Assembly (NCBI GenBank): GCA_028023455.1
Contig: JAQFVV010006221.1
Coordinates: forward strand, 4,107,166 to 4,171,165
Direction: 5' to 3'
DNA length: 64,000 bases
Source: Epiperipatus broadwayi
Taxonomy: Eukaryota > Onychophora > Udeonychophora > Euonychophora > Peripatidae
Position 1 is the first letter of the stretch, and each line of letters begins with the position of its first letter. Positions 1 through 12,532 of the stretch are shown in pieces. The position numbers and the translations under genes were made by a program. The notes beneath the pieces were generated by a model. That model ran no database searches, was not told where the DNA came from, and worked only from the letters and a program-made list of their open reading frames with translations.

Positions 1-95
1 GGTTGGCACAGGGTGGCACTACTGTATAGACAGTTTTGCCTGTTTAATAACAGTTATGTGCTAGCATAAGATATGATAATCATGTGATATCTGCT
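1..95 (+). repeat. Family A HHR-element fragment, 3' end only
   Basis: This matches the right end of the foldback elements at 14933-15406 and 63418-63630: a GTGGCACTACTGTAT block, then TTTTGCCTGTTTAATAAC, then a CATAAG...CATGTGAT terminus. The ribozyme part is absent, probably cut off by the window edge. It shows that family A is repeated and that its outer end is the ATCATGTGAT motif shared with other elements in the window. Confidence 0.7.
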
Positions 96-659
96 AATTT
101 CAATGCTATTAGAGTATTCATTACACATTTTGATTGCACAATGAACTACACCATTTTAACTATTTTTATTGTCATTTCTCTCCTCACATATTATTTTGAC
201 TATTTTTAAGATGTGACCTGTTTCTGTTTCATGTCTTAGAAATATGGAAGAATTTTTCAAGTAATTGTGCTAAAGCCAATCTAGCCGTCCATTCAGTTAT
301 AAATCAGAAAATATATCTTTAGCTTTCTTAATCCATGAGTGAAAAAAAACTATGAAAACCTTCACAATTATCTTGTTGTTGTTTCTTTCTCTGTGGAAGA
401 TTGCTAGGTGTTTTGTCTGAGGTGGATAATTGGTTGCTTTTATTATATATTTGAACATTCATTCATGTTATCTGAATGATACCAAATATGACGATTTTCA
501 TGAGTTTTCTAAATATATATATATACCGATATGCATGTTTATAATTTGTATTTGTGCATGTAAGCATAATGCTAGATATTAACGTATATACATGTATATA
601 GATAAATGCAAATATAAAGAAATAGCCAGACGTATATTATATATTTTACTTATTTTCAG

Positions 660-929
660 AAAACAAACGTTATTCTTACCACAACATTTCTTCTTACGAA
701 AAGATGAAAGATGTACCGTTTATAAAAGGCAAATACCTCGTCATCGATAAACACCCGTATTTAATCAGTAATCCTTATACTACACTTGTTTTAAATACTT
801 ACAGTAAAAGAAAATTAAAATCGTTTCAAGCCATTCAAGACAACATTTTGCGGGAGAAAACTCAGCGAAGATTTAGCAATCACATGAATTTACTTTTACA
901 GCAATTAAATGTCGTGAAATCTAAATTAG
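660..929 (+). CDS. Exon 1 (in window) of a single-pass membrane protein gene
   Basis: This is the first visible exon of a five-exon gene. It lies between a pyrimidine-rich acceptor ending TTTTCAG (659) and a donor G|GTAATT (930). It is 270 nt, starts and ends in phase 1, and is open throughout. It encodes about 89 basic, hydrophilic residues, with an N-glycosylation sequon (NIS) near the start and runs rich in Lys/Arg. A Met codon at 704 with A at -3 could be the true start, giving a product of about 190 residues. The phase 1-1 symmetry and open frame back to the acceptor make an internal exon more likely, with a signal peptide or further domains upstream of the window. GC content is higher than in the flanks. 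No family recognised. The junction to exon 2 makes an Asp codon (G+AC). Confidence 0.75.
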
Positions 930-1439
930 GTAATTAAATTTTATTAGCTATATTATTGAATGTTTTTTTTTTATGATTAATTTTTTAAATATGCAAATAT
1001 TCCCTTCCCCCTTGATTCTATTAGTGTATTCTGCATGAGAGATTGACATTATTTATGCAAGAGTTTTTTTCATGTCTTATTATATCATTTCTGTTATATT
1101 TTGTAAAAATATTTATATTTACATTAGTATAAGTTTGTGCACTCCAGAAAAAGTAGAAAATATATTAGAGAAATATATTTAGATCCTAACTGATAAGCGG
1201 TAAATTTAATTAATAAATTTACATTAATTGCAAAAAGAACATTGAATCGATACCTTCCAAGAAATATTTACTGATTACAAATATTTCTTCCTAAGAGACT
1301 AATTAATTATAATATAGAATAAACTATAAATTACCTCTTATGGAAATGAATTCCTAAGGCACCAATTAATTAGTTATAGACCTAAAAACATTACCGTATA
1401 TGGAAGAAAGTAATTAATTGTGCAAGTAATTAAAAACTA

Positions 1440-2100
1440 TAAATAGAGTAAACAAAAAAGTGTGTGGTTCATTCTCCCAGTTCATTTTCTGGTTCATGTT
1501 GGAGAGAGATTAAGTGGCAGTAGCTTCAGTGAGAGTGCAGTGCTCAGTGAAAATGTGTTTACGGGTGGCAGCTGAACAGAGCCAAAGAGTTTGAGAAACC
1601 GAGGCCAGAGGAAACCGTTTGGAAAGCAGGCAGCTATGAAGAGCTGATTTTCAGTGAGTTTACAAAGTGAACAGTTGCAGATAGATGGAAGTTATTGCAG
1701 CTAAAGAAGCTCATAGTGATGGTCACAATACTTTACGATGAAGCCAGATGTGTTCATGTGCAGCCAGGGTCAAAGTGTTTGGGAAACTGAGGCCAGTGGT
1801 AACCATCTTGAAAGCAGCCAATCGTAAAGTGTGTCGGCGGAAATGAACCAAAGAGTACTATATATATCGTGTTATGTGTGTAGCAATATCTCATTAGGGG
1901 AAGTTAACCAAGATGAACTATACATGTGTATAATATGTTATGTGTGTAGCAATACCTCACCAGGGGAAGTTAATCATAGGGAACTATACATATATATTGT
2001 GTTGCAAGTTATTATTTTGTTTGTTGGTATTCGGAATGCTTGCATTTCAAATACACAGCAATTTCAAACCATTTTCTACTACCACAACTATTTATAATAC
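1440..2100 (+). repeat. LTR-like promoter region with two internal duplications
   Basis: A TATA-like CTATAAATAGAG at about 1438 is followed by GC-richer, non-coding sequence. Two imperfect internal duplications are visible. In one, a block of about 70 bases around 1575-1640 (AAAGAGTTTGAGAAACCGAG) recurs around 1770-1835 (AAAGTGTTTGGGAAACTGAG). In the other, GTTATGTGTGTAGCAATA recurs 64 bases apart at 1873 and 1937. TATA box, transcript-like leader and lack of ORFs suggest a solo LTR or a non-coding repeat. No second copy is present in the window, so the call is tentative. It lies in intron 1. Confidence 0.35.
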
Positions 2101-3220
2101 TTTTAATTTACGTATGATTTTTATTTTTGATTATCTAGTTTGCTGTTTGAATGGCAGGCAAAGCAACCTAGTTAGTTCTTTTTTGTTTCTAAAGTAATAT
2201 ATATTTCAAAATGTCAACTTATTATCTCAAAATATAAAATTGCTTATATATTTTTCTTTTTTCATCTATCTTTATTTTATTTTAATATAACTTTTTAATA
2301 GCTTGAATTTAGTTATGATAATGCAGAAGTAATGAAAACCCTAGTGAGCTATATTTAAACTAACTATCTATAAACACAATTATAGACCGAGTCTACCTAT
2401 TCTTTAGCTTGAATTGTATATAAGCAAATCATAGATGTATGGACATACAGAGTGTGATTGGGACAACTATAAGCTATTTTGAAATCACTATAACTCTTCA
2501 AAGAGAAAGGCTGAGTCTCATATTTAATAACCTCTGCATGTTAATACATTCACAAATGATATGCTTATATACAATCCAAATTAAAGTATATGTGGGTTCA
2601 TTCTATACTTGTGTTTATAGACAGTTAATTTACATGTAGCTCACTGGAGGTTTTCAGTACTTCCGCATTATTACTTTGTTTCATTTTGTAAATCCTATAA
2701 GCTCTTCTTTCCCTTTTTTCAGTTCTAATTTTTTTTGGATAGTTTTGCAATTATCATATCTTCACATGGAAGACTGTCTTAATTCAATTTGTTTATAAAC
2801 ATTCATAGATGCTGTTAATTAATTAAATATTCTCTAAATCTAAATATTTTGAGCTTAGGAATGATATCATAAAAGACCTGTTCAATCCTGAGAAACAAAT
2901 TGCCTGCTAAAATGTTATTTTTTTTATATTACTTCCAATTTATCTCTTTCTTTTTTTTTTTTTTTGTAATATCTAATAATATTTTCTATTATGCTTTCAT
3001 TCAAATTTAATTTGATTTACAGTTTTTCAGAATATTTTAGTCTTTAGTTTTTGATCTCTTCTAACTAGTTTTATAGTTTTAATTTATAATTGTATTCTTT
3101 ATTTCAAATCTAAAAATATATTTTATCTATTATAGATTCCTGAGTTTAATTTGTAAAAATATATCATACATATTGTGTAAAATACATTTTAAAATACAAA
3201 ATTTGATTTAATCTATAATT

Positions 3221-3300
3221 CTCTCCATGGATTAAGTTCAGTGGTAGAGTAGAACTTTTGAATCAAACTCAGCTCATAACTTCCACTACTCAACAACTAA
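3221..3300 (+). repeat. Weak tRNA-like A-box (possible SINE head)
   Basis: AAGTTCAGTGGTAGAGTAGA resembles the A-box/D-arm of a tRNA gene. I see no convincing B-box at the right spacing, so at most this is a decayed tRNA-derived SINE head. Confidence 0.25.
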
Positions 3301-3559
3301 GAGTTAACAATTTTGTTATTATTATATCAAGTCTACAAAACATATAGAAAATTGAAACTAAATTCAAATAATATTAACAATTAGCCCAGAAGGCTTTTAA
3401 TATTTTCATGCTGCATTCACAACTATAAAACATTAACTATATGGAGATTAACTATTTTTTATTTATTTTTTGTATTTTGTATTTTTACTAATTTTGTATT
3501 TTTAACTATTTTTAAACTCGAACATTAACTCATTTGCACACTATTGTTTTAATTCCCAT

Positions 3560-4260
3560 ATTTTTTTATGAAATAGTTTGTATAGAGGTGTAGATCATGG
3601 GCTTTTCCTCTTGACAAAATTTTTAAAGAAGCTTGGTCTCTGTGCACTTTTAAATGCTTTTGATTTTTCTGGATCAAGTTTTTATTCTTTCACTTGAAGA
3701 AATATGTCCTAAGAATTCTATTTCTTTAGCGCATTATATACATTTATCAGAATTTAATGTAGCTTCAAAATTATCTTTTTAATTTTTTTTTTTTTGTGAT
3801 ACATCTTCCAAATTAACAGTTTTTACTATGTCATCAAAATGCGGTATGATCCCATCTATTCCTCTTAACTGCATGTCAGTTTTATATGCTAGGATTGTAA
3901 TTATTCCAAAGAAAGATGACTATATAAAAATAACTCTCTGTGTTATAAAAGTTAGGCTCCTGGCTGTTTTGTCAGATACTAGCATTTGATGAAAAGGTGC
4001 ATTAAGATCTAATTTTACAAAGAATTTGGCACTTTTTAAACTGGTTAGCATCTCTTTTACTTTGGAGACTGGATAAAGAAATTTTGGTAAAATTTTATTG
4101 GCAGTGACTCCATAAACACTGCATATTCTAATTTGCTCATTAGGTTTCAGTATGATAACTACAAGAGCAGCCCATTGATACTCCTTTTTCAATAAGAACA
4201 ACCAAAGTGATTTTTTTCCTGTGTTCTGAGGTTTTAGTTTGAATAATTTTGGATATAGAG
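3560..4260 (-). pseudogene. Ty3/Gypsy reverse transcriptase remnant
   Basis: Read on the minus strand, 4201-3920 is open and carries Gypsy RT landmarks in order: a W-A-A segment, VVIILKPNEQIRICSVYG, then KVKEMLTSL, KFFVKLDLNAPFHQM and TARSLTFIT. The first catalytic aspartate lies in the KLDL motif. Beyond a stop, the frame-shifted continuation still gives a G-x-I-P-H-FDDI segment, the position of the YxDD box, then an FLGH-like stretch, so decay is advanced. Stops and frameshifts make it non-functional. No LTRs are recognised around it. It lies antisense in intron 1. Confidence 0.8.
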
Positions 4261-4984
4261 TTTGGATTTTTTTTTCACAGATATTTTGGTATTCAGATAA
4301 AAATAGTATTTTATTTACTATTACGATTAGTGTTAAGATTGAAAGGGATTAAATGTAATATATTTTAGGATGTTTGTACAATTAATTGTTAGTGGTTATT
4401 AAACTTATATGACATGGTTGTTGCCAAATGCTCATAATGTTACATCTTGATAATTGACCTCAATTTTAGTGGAATTACTATTTATGTAGATGTGTAAGTC
4501 TATAAGGAATATTTTTTATAGATCACTCATTCTTATTAATATTAATGATTTTATTGTACTTTGCATTTATGAAGTAGCACCTTCTTGTAGTTTAATTCTG
4601 AAAATGAATCCAGAAAAGGATCTTAAGGCAAAAATAAATAAGCCTGCTGTGGTAAATTATTAGTTAGGCCTGCAAAGCAATGAATTATACTCGCTTACTT
4701 TAAAAGAGAAAAATCTATCCTTTATTTGTAAATGAAGCTTATAAATAATTGATTGGTTGGTAAAATAAACCAATTAAGAACTTTTATAAGACATTTAAAT
4801 TTTATTATTATAATAGTCACTATCCTGCAATATTAAATTAAGAATTATTTTATGATAGATTGAAACAACCTATTCCATTAAATGTGATTGTCTCACAACA
4901 CTATATAATAAACCATTTAACTTATCTCGGGTTTGAATTAGTTTAGAAAATAGGCAGTAATATTATATTAAAATGCATTATTAC

Positions 4985-5290
4985 ATTGTACAGGCTTAAA
5001 CCTGCATTTATATATGTAATATATGTGGGTTCGAACTCAGACTTTCACACGACCCACCACTCTCAGTGCCATCTCATATTGCTGACCCATCTGATCACAC
5101 ACATGCTGAAAAGATAAATAATCACCAATATATGTATTTCATGCTAAACCAGCAATCATTAGTTGGTCTAGATTACTATCCTCACACATATATATAATCA
5201 GTACTCAGCTTTATATTGAGATAGCCAATCTTTATACTTTAACGGACAGGCTTCAAACTATTCCAACTCACAACTCTTTAGCCTTCCATT
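4985..5290 (-). mobile_element. Family D HHR element, single copy
   Basis: This is about 75-80% similar by eye to the two arms at 59082-59350 and 59557-59795. Shared blocks include CATGCTAAACCAGCAATCAT and ACTTTCACACGACCCACCAC. It is a lone, non-palindromic copy. The ribozyme is on the minus strand. A GGTTCGAACTC B-box-like string is present at 5028. Confidence 0.7.
5118..5178 (-). ncRNA. Hammerhead ribozyme remnant (family D, copy 1)
   Basis: On the minus strand, stem II (UGCU/AGCA with loop GGUUU), GAAA and the short stem III are all retained. The core reads CUAAUGA, so the invariant G5 is an A and the copy should be inactive. Stem I (ACCAA/UUGGU) is intact. Confidence 0.65.
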
Positions 5291-5299
5291 ATATAATTT

Positions 5300-8200
5300 T
5301 CATTATTGTTCTTATTTATTTTTGTTATTGATTTTTATATTATGCAATAAAATAATTGTTGATTTTTAAATATTTCTCTTGTCATTCTTTAAAAAAAACA
5401 TTTCATTTACATTTATGATATTAAAGGTCATATTTGAAACAAAGATTTACTTGTAAAACTCTGTTGAATTAAATACATCATTACTGTAGCAATGTTATCT
5501 AAAACGTAAAATATTATTGGATAAGATGGTGTATGTAAACCCCTTTTACACTATTGTGTCCAAGAATGCATAAACATACTTTATCTTCATGTATTTATTA
5601 GTTTAGCCCTGAGATAAATTATTATTCAATCTTTTTATTTAATTTTGCTAGCCATATATTTTAACGTATAGATTAAATTATTCTTAGTTAAAGTTTGAAA
5701 TAAGAAACAGATTTTACTGTTAAAGAAAACAAGAATAAAAGTATACAGAACACTGACAAATTTATTACTTTTATTAAATATTATTATTATAAAACTCGAG
5801 AAATTATTTCATTAAATATTTATGATTTTATTAGAATTTATAATAATTGCAAGTCGAAGTAAAAGAAATTTAGTAAAGAAGCATTTTCTCTGTCTTAACC
5901 CGGAGGCAACCGCAAGTGCATTTTGTTCTTTTACGATTTTCACGACCGTATGGATGATAGTTGAATGTTTTAATATATATACATATCTATCTATATATAT
6001 ATTATTTGGGTTTATCTATGTTAATTAATATTATTGCAATAACGTTGTTTTGACAATCAACTGGGAAAAGAATCTGAAAGCAGATCAAATAAAATTAAAA
6101 TAGAAATTTTTAAAAGTGAAAGTGTGGATTGACCGTAGATGGATAATCCAATATAAAATTAACCAACATTTTTAATTAATGGGTTTTAAAAAATATTTCT
6201 AAATAAGAAATAACTTGATAATTTAGATTTGGCATTATGTTTGTGGAGATTGCGCTGCCTCTTATGTGGCTATAAGTAATTGTGTATCAGTTTTAGAAAA
6301 GATGAACATGCTATTGTGGTAAATGAGCATTCAATGCCATTCAGTCCTCTTTTTCCATACTTTTGACACACCAAGATCCAGTCCAGACATGTCACTCACC
6401 CCCAAAGGAAAGTCAAAAAAGCCATTTAATTTTTAAGAAACCAGATTTCATCAATAAATGTAATAAAACATCTGAATTACCTTTCATATGAATACTTTTT
6501 GGAGTCCACTAGTCAAAGTATCTGATAATTTTATATTGGATTATTCATCTATATTCACTCAACTTTTTCACTTTTTAAAAAATTTCTATTATCAAAGTTA
6601 ATATTAATAAATTCCCCCAAATCTGGAGTTTTAATAACAAAATTTGTAACCATACCTTATCATTCATATAGTACAAAAGTAAAGTTTCAAATAACTATTT
6701 TATAATTAAAGCATAGTTGCATGGAAGAGAACATTTTGTGCATATTTTATAAATGCAGTAAATGAAGTTTCATGCTTGAACACATTAAATGTATTGATGA
6801 AACTGTAATACAATATAAAATATAACATTTCAAAATCTCTACCTTTATTCAAAATATTTCTTTTTGAGATGAAGATAAAATTCAAACCTTATTATTTAAA
6901 ACTAAATATTTTTAGCGGTCTCCTGGGAGACAACAATATTTTGTAATTCACTCTCTGGGCAGAAAACATGGATAATTTTTAACTATTATCTAAAAATATA
7001 TTCAATTAATGTATGTCATTTACTATTACTTTAATTTGTTGGACTAAATAATGAGCTGTTGATTTATTAATGAGAATTTTCCAGAGTGTAGTTTATAATT
7101 ATGAATATTTATATTGAAATTTCTTACCAAATTTTATTATTTTATATAGAATTAATATTTCTTTAGTGGAAATAACAGTTATGAAAAAATATAATAAGGA
7201 AAGTTTTTAAAATTTAAATAGAGGTTGACTTTTTAAAGCTTTATACATTTGAATAAACATAGGCTTGTGGTTAAGACCTGTAGAGGTCCCTACTATCACA
7301 TTTTTACGCGCACATTCTTGAGGTTACAGCCTTAGTAAATATTACTTACAAAGAGATCATAACTTTTTTCTTTGGTTTGATAGAATGCAAATATTTATAG
7401 CCTATGGAATACATTGTTATTCATTATTACTGCAATAAAATATTATTTGTAATATGCAAAATTTTAGGTGGCGGTGAAGTATTTATTTTTTTTTAAATAA
7501 AACCATCAATTATTCTTTATTATTATTATAAATTGACTTTTAGTTTTCCTATGAATTCTTTTTATAAAATACAGCATTAATGTTTAAAAATAAATGTGAG
7601 ATTTCTTTAAACAAAATTATTTTAAAATTTGATTAGGCCTTTACAAACAACAATAAGAGTAATCTAAAAGAATATTATTTTAAAATGTACTCTATTATTT
7701 TCATAACATTTTGTTTTTTTGGATAGTAAAGAAAATGAAATACATTTCAATATATTTTGATATTTTAGAGAATAAGTTTAGTAAAATTAAAGCCGCCCAG
7801 TAATATTACATTTTATATGATTTTGTAAAGAAACAATGCCATCAAGCGGAGCGCACAGCTAAAGGATGAATACCGATAAAAATATATATAAAATAAAATA
7901 TAATTAAAGCTCTTTACTGTTTTTGTTTGGAAGATACCTAAGATCAAGAAATACTGCACACTTTTGCAGAGAGAAAACCTTGGTTGTTTCTAGTCATAAT
8001 AATGTCTCCCTAATGTTTCTAGTCTTAGCAAGATTCGTTTAATCAATTTTGATAATTTTCTTTTATATTAAGATGAATGTTTTTAAAAAACTAAACTTTG
8101 AGAGTTGACGTAAGAATAGAATTGAGAAATTGGATTAAAGACATGAGAATGGAATACATTGAATTCTCCATACTAACATTTATAGTTTTAAATTTCTTTT

Positions 8201-8840
8201 TTTAAATAAACTATCTGGAAGCTTCACCCCTGCTAAGTACAATAGTTCTCACAAATTCGTACTTTTAATTAAAACTGTCTAGCTTTTAATTTTTAATTAA
8301 GTAGAAAATCCCTTATTTAGATAAAATAAATTTATTTTTAAAAATCTATTGTAATGGTATATCAAAATGCATGTGTGTACACACATCTTAATCATATATG
8401 ATTATAGTAATTAATGTGAATTTGTTTTTTATTATACATAAACAAAACTATTACTTTATTGTAAATTATAAAATACTATTGCTTATCGAATAAATAAAAT
8501 GATTTTTTTTATATAAGAATTATCTACAAATTAACAAAAACTATTTTAGACATCCAAACAATTTGTTATGTTTCACTATTTCATTTATTTCCATATAACT
8601 TGTTTTGCTCTCTTTAGAATAAAACTATCTATATTATGTTAATATGTTTTTTATAAAATATACTTACCAACCCCACATTTCAAACTTATATATTAAGTTT
8701 GAGAATTATATTTTTGAGTTATTTTATCTTTTTTTTAGTAGAATATCTTAATCTCTCACTGCTTAGAGGAATAATTAGTATTATATATAGCTAGAAACAC
8801 ATGATATTGTAATTTCTGTTTCATATACATATTTAAAATT
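5300..8840. other. AT-rich intron 1 sequence
   Basis: No gene, exon or clear repeat seen. A short palindromic piece near 7262-7325 (AGGCTTGTGGTTAAGACCTG) may be a SINE scrap. Confidence 0.5.
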
Positions 8841-8847
8841 TTAAATA

Positions 8848-9058
8848 AACTGTAATATATGTTAAGTGCACTGAGACGCAGCAATAGAGAAGCTGAGCAG
8901 AGTAAGTCAGTGATGGCTTAACACTTTCAGGAGCTTATTGTGTCTTCATATCCATGCCGAGGACACAGTAAGCCCTCAAAAGTGCAAAGCCATCTTATTT
9001 TTATTCTGCTCAGTTTCTCTATTGTTGCATCTCATTGCACTTAACATATATTACAGTT
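8848..9058. repeat. Imperfect inverted repeat, arms about 95 bases
   Basis: AACTGTAATATATGTTAAGTGCA at the left is mirrored by its complement at 9036-9058. Inner blocks pair as well: CAATAGAGAA with TTCTCTATTG, CTGAGCAGA with TCTGCTCAG, GATGGCTT with AAGCCATC and GTGTC with GACAC. The loop is about 16 bases. This is a MITE-like foldback without a hammerhead core. It ends 100 bases before micro-exon 2, so the pre-mRNA would carry a long hairpin there. Confidence 0.8.
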
Positions 9059-9158
9059 CATACAAGAGGAGTCTACACATCTTTTCATTAAATAAAAAGT
9101 ATTTACATGTAACATGTAGAGCTGAAGATCATTGTTAACAAATATATATATATTTCAG

Positions 9159-9203
9159 ACTATTATCAATCTGAAGACTATTATCCTAACCCAGATTATG
9201 ATG
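9159..9203 (+). CDS. Exon 2, 45-nt micro-exon coding a Tyr/Asp-rich segment
   Basis: The acceptor is TATATTTCAG and the donor is GATG|GTAACA. The exon is 45 nt, phase 1 to phase 1, so it can be skipped without changing frame. With the G from exon 1 it reads D-YYQSEDYYPNPDYD and then passes G to exon 3. Five of 15 residues are Tyr, with Asp, Glu and Pro between them. Acidic Tyr clusters of this kind are typical tyrosine-sulfation substrates if the segment is outside the cell. The orientation is not established, so that is inference. A 210-bp inverted repeat ends only 100 bases upstream (8848-9058). Confidence 0.75.
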
Positions 9204-10224
9204 GTAACATATATATAAATTATATAGAAACAGACAACTTCTCAGGACTAATATTGTTTGTGCTAAAGTGTCAACAAATATAATGAAGAAAATGATCATC
9301 CACTCTTCACCTTTGATTTTATGTAAGCTAGAGTGGATGACCCTTTATTTTTAACATTTTTTGATGCATGGGCATAATCATCTTAGCTCTTGGAAGAGGC
9401 TGTTTGCTTTATATATTAAGCTAAATATATCTAGCGTTTAATTTATTTATATATTTATATAATGGTAATTAACTAAAATAATTTAAAACATGGATAGGTA
9501 TGTCGCATTTTAAAAATGAAAGCATTTTACTGGATCAAGGTGCCAAATTATAATTCACAATTTATCCACCAAATAATTTTAATATAGTTTTATTTTAAAA
9601 ATCATTAGATATTGTATACTTAATTATACACAAATATGTGTGTGTATATGAAATGTATTTAACATTTTCTAGTGCAAATTTAACGTCTGGTAGATCTTGA
9701 ATATTTAGGCATTACATAAAATAAGCACATGAAAAATATGTTAAACTGATTTGTAAAATAACTGTCAACAAAGCTATGAATTTGTATTGCAATTTTGAAC
9801 TGTGAATAAATAATCATTGTCTGGTATTTTGGAAGATTTATATTTTTGTATGATTTGATAATTTAATTTTCGATTAGTTTAGATATAATTATATTTGTTG
9901 TTTTAATATATTTTACATTGTTGACATTCTGTAACAATGGGAAGTTCCACATAATTTACTATTACTTTTATTTTTATATTTTATTTTTTGAACAAAAACT
10001 AAACTGGATAGAATGACTTAAATATCCTTCCACTATAATACGAAAACAAAAAACGTTCATTTTCCCATCTTGTTTTTAAAAAGACTAAGTGTAATGGAGA
10101 GTTTTATAAATAACATTAATTATATTATTTTAGAGTAGTAAAACAACTATACTATTTATAAATTATAACATAACTGGTTTTATACCAAAATTATTGCTAG
10201 TTATATACATATATATCATCACCA

Positions 10225-10500
10225 TTTTCAACCACTATCAATACATTGCAAGATGAAAGTCTCCCAGGTTCAATCCATCTTTTTGATCTCTAGCTTCTCT
10301 TTTCTACATTACCCCACCACACTTCCTCATTTTATTCATAAATCTCATATGTGGTTACTTTCTAGGTATTTTACAATCTCTTGAAATCCAGATTAAGATT
10401 TTAACTGTTCATCTATTATCATCTTTTCTAGCAATATGTTCATCTCAGCTCCATTTCAGTCCCTTAAGTTTTTTTATGATGTCAATAACACCTGTTTGTT
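10225..10500 (-). pseudogene. RTE-type LINE 3' end remnant
   Basis: On the minus strand this matches the better preserved copy at 58420-58700 over most of its length, both in DNA (CATCTATTATCATCTTTTCTAG) and in the decayed peptide ending ...ETFILQCIDSG. It encodes the C-terminal tail of a non-LTR retrotransposon reverse transcriptase, with many stops. The GGTGATGAT run at its end fits the short 3' repeat tail typical of RTE-like elements. Confidence 0.7.
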
Positions 10501-10564
10501 GTTCCACCTATGTATTTTATTTTTAATTCCTTCTTGTTAATCCTAACATACATCTATATATATA

Positions 10565-10810
10565 TATTACAAAAAAATCAAGTCAGATGTCACATGACCT
10601 AATTTAATAAGCTTGTATTACAAATGTTATATATAGAGCTCACAAATAAGCTCTTAACAAGCTTTGCAGGCTTGTCCTGGTATTTTTAATCTAATTCTTG
10701 AATATCCTAGCACCTCACTGATGATGCCAGTAGCAGAAGCTGGTTTGGGGTTGAGGTTATTCTGCACAGCTTGTTAAGAGCTTATTTGCAAGCTCTACAT
10801 ATAACATCTG
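10565..10810 (+). mobile_element. HHR-bearing foldback element (family G)
   Basis: It starts GTCAGATGTCACATGACCTA, the same 5' module as the family B units at 61478 and 61908. An inverted pair (10623-10662 and 10769-10808, sharing AAGCTCTTAACAAGC and its complement) encloses the ribozyme. It is non-coding. It lies in intron 2 directly before the family C array. Confidence 0.7.
10701..10761 (+). ncRNA. Hammerhead ribozyme, near-complete (family G)
   Basis: The core CUGAUGA is at 10718-10724. Stem II is UGC/GCA with loop CAGUA, then GAA. The following A15.1 is a G, which can still wobble-pair with U16.1. The short stem III is GCUGGU, with U at the cleavage position 10745. Stem I pairs CCUCA with UGGGG, then an internal loop, then AAUAUCC with GGUUAUU (one mismatch). 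The architecture matches the other families, but the G at 15.1 makes activity doubtful. Confidence 0.65.
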
Positions 10811-10951
10811 TGTATATATATATGAAAAACAAAAAACACAAGTTAAAAACTTGCATACGCTTGTATTTATGACTATAGATGGTGTTATACCAAAAACACC
10901 TTCAAGCGTTTGTTTACATAAATGTCAGAGCGAGTATTTTAATATCTCTAA

Positions 10952-11017
10952 CTTAATTTCCACCTTCATATCATGATTTCAAGCTATTTGCTATTGTCAG
11001 TGAAGGACAGGATTAAG
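10952..11017 (-). ncRNA. Hammerhead ribozyme (family C, unit 1), G8 mutated
   Basis: It has the same layout as 12467-12532, read on the minus strand: stem I CUUAAU/AUUAAG and CCUUCA/UGAAGG, stem II AGC/GCU, GAAA and AUCAUGAU. The core reads CUGACAA, so G8, which takes part in catalysis, is replaced by A. Confidence 0.7.
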
Positions 11018-11351
11018 AAACTAGATCTAAAACACAAACTCTGAGCATTTAAGAAACAGTTTCTATTCAGCTTGCAAGCGGGAATCTTTTAGACACGTAA
11101 TGTCTTCAAACTCAGCATCGCATGCCAGATAGCTACATGGGTCTGATATCAGTTCAGCATCACCACATAGTAGAAGTCTCTGCAATATATATCATTGCAA
11201 GAAAGACCTCAAAGGTACATTTATGAAAAACAAAAAACACAAATTAAAAACTTGCATACGCTTGTATTATGACTATAGATGGTGTTATACCAAAAACACC
11301 TTCAAACGTTTGTTTACATAAACGTCAGAGCGGGTATTTCAATATCTCTAA

Positions 11352-11408
11352 CTTAATTTCCATCATGATTTCAAGCTATTTTCTATCGTCAGTGAAGGAC
11401 AGGATTAA
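11352..11408 (-). ncRNA. Hammerhead remnant (family C, unit 2), stem I deleted
   Basis: The core CUGACGA and GAAA with AUCAUGAU are intact on the minus strand. The 3' strand of the inner stem I (UGAAGG) and the cleavage-site A have been deleted, so the motif cannot fold normally. Confidence 0.6.
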
Positions 11409-12466
11409 GAAACTAGATCTAAAACACAAACTCTGAGCGTTTAAGAAACAGTTTCTATTCAGCTTGCAAGAATGAATCTTTTAGACACGTAATGTCTTCA
11501 AACTCAGCATCGCATGCTAGATAGCTACATGGGTCTGATATCAGTTCAGCAGATACCACATAGTAGAAGTCTCTGCAATATATATCATTGCAAGAAAGAC
11601 CTCAAAGGTACATTTATGAAAAACAAAAAACACAAGTTAAAAACTTGCATACGCTTGTATTTATAACTATAGATGGCATTATACCAAAAACACCTTCAAG
11701 CGTTTGTTTACATAAACGTCAGAGTGAGTATTTCAATAAGTTAGAGATATTGAAATACTCACTCTGATGTTTATGTAAACAAACGCTTGAAGGTGTTTTT
11801 GGTATAATGCCATCTATAGTCATAAATACAAGCGTATGCAAGTTTTTAACTTGTGTTTTTTGTTTTTCATAAATGTACCTTTGAGGTCTTTCTTGCAATG
11901 ATATATATTGCAGAGACTTCTACTATGTGGTGATGCTGATAACTTATTGAAATACTCACTCTGACGTTTATGTAAACAAACGCTTGAAGGTGTTTTTGGT
12001 ATAATGCCATCTATAGTCATAAATACAAGCGTATGCAAGTTTTTAACTTGTGTTTTTTGTTTTTCATAAATGTACCTTTGAGGTCTTTCTTGCAATGATA
12101 TATATTGCAGAGACTTCTACTATGTGGTGATGCTAATAACTTATTGAAATACTCACTCTGACGTTTATGTAAACAAACGCTTGAAGGTGTTTTTGGTATA
12201 ATGCCATCTATAGTCATAAATACAAGCGTATGCAAGTTAACTTGTGTTTTTTGTTTTTCATAAATGTACCTTTGAGGTCTTTCTTGCAATGATATATATT
12301 GCAGAGACTTCTACTATGTGGTGATGCTGAACTGATATCAGACCCATGTAGCTATCTGGCATGCGATGCTGAGTTTGAAGACATTACGTGTCTAAAAGAT
12401 TCACGCTTGCAAGCTGAATAGAAACTGTTTCTTAAACACTCAGAGTTTGTGTTTTAGATCTAGTTT

Positions 12467-12532
12467 CTTAATCCTGTCCTTCACTGACGATAGCAAATAG
12501 CTTGAAATCATGATATGAAGGTGGAAATTAAG
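12467..12532 (+). ncRNA. Hammerhead ribozyme, type I, intact core (family C, last unit)
   Basis: CUGACGA is at 12484-12490. Stem II is AGC/GCU (12492-12494 with 12500-12502) around loop AAAUA. GAAA is at 12504-12507. Stem III is the palindrome AUCAUGAU (12507-12514), and the predicted cleavage is after A12515. Stem I has two parts: CCUUCA/UGAAGG (12478-12483 with 12516-12521) and CUUAAU/AUUAAG (12467-12472 with 12527-12532), separated by an internal loop. Positions 10.1/11.1 are a U.U mismatch instead of the usual G-C. The self-complementary stem III is typical of hammerheads that act as dimers. It lies in sense orientation in intron 2. Confidence 0.8.

Noticed and set aside
11820-12289. Two overlapping 90-codon minus-strand frames with nearly the same sequence
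   Set aside because: They come from the short tandem units of the family C non-coding array.
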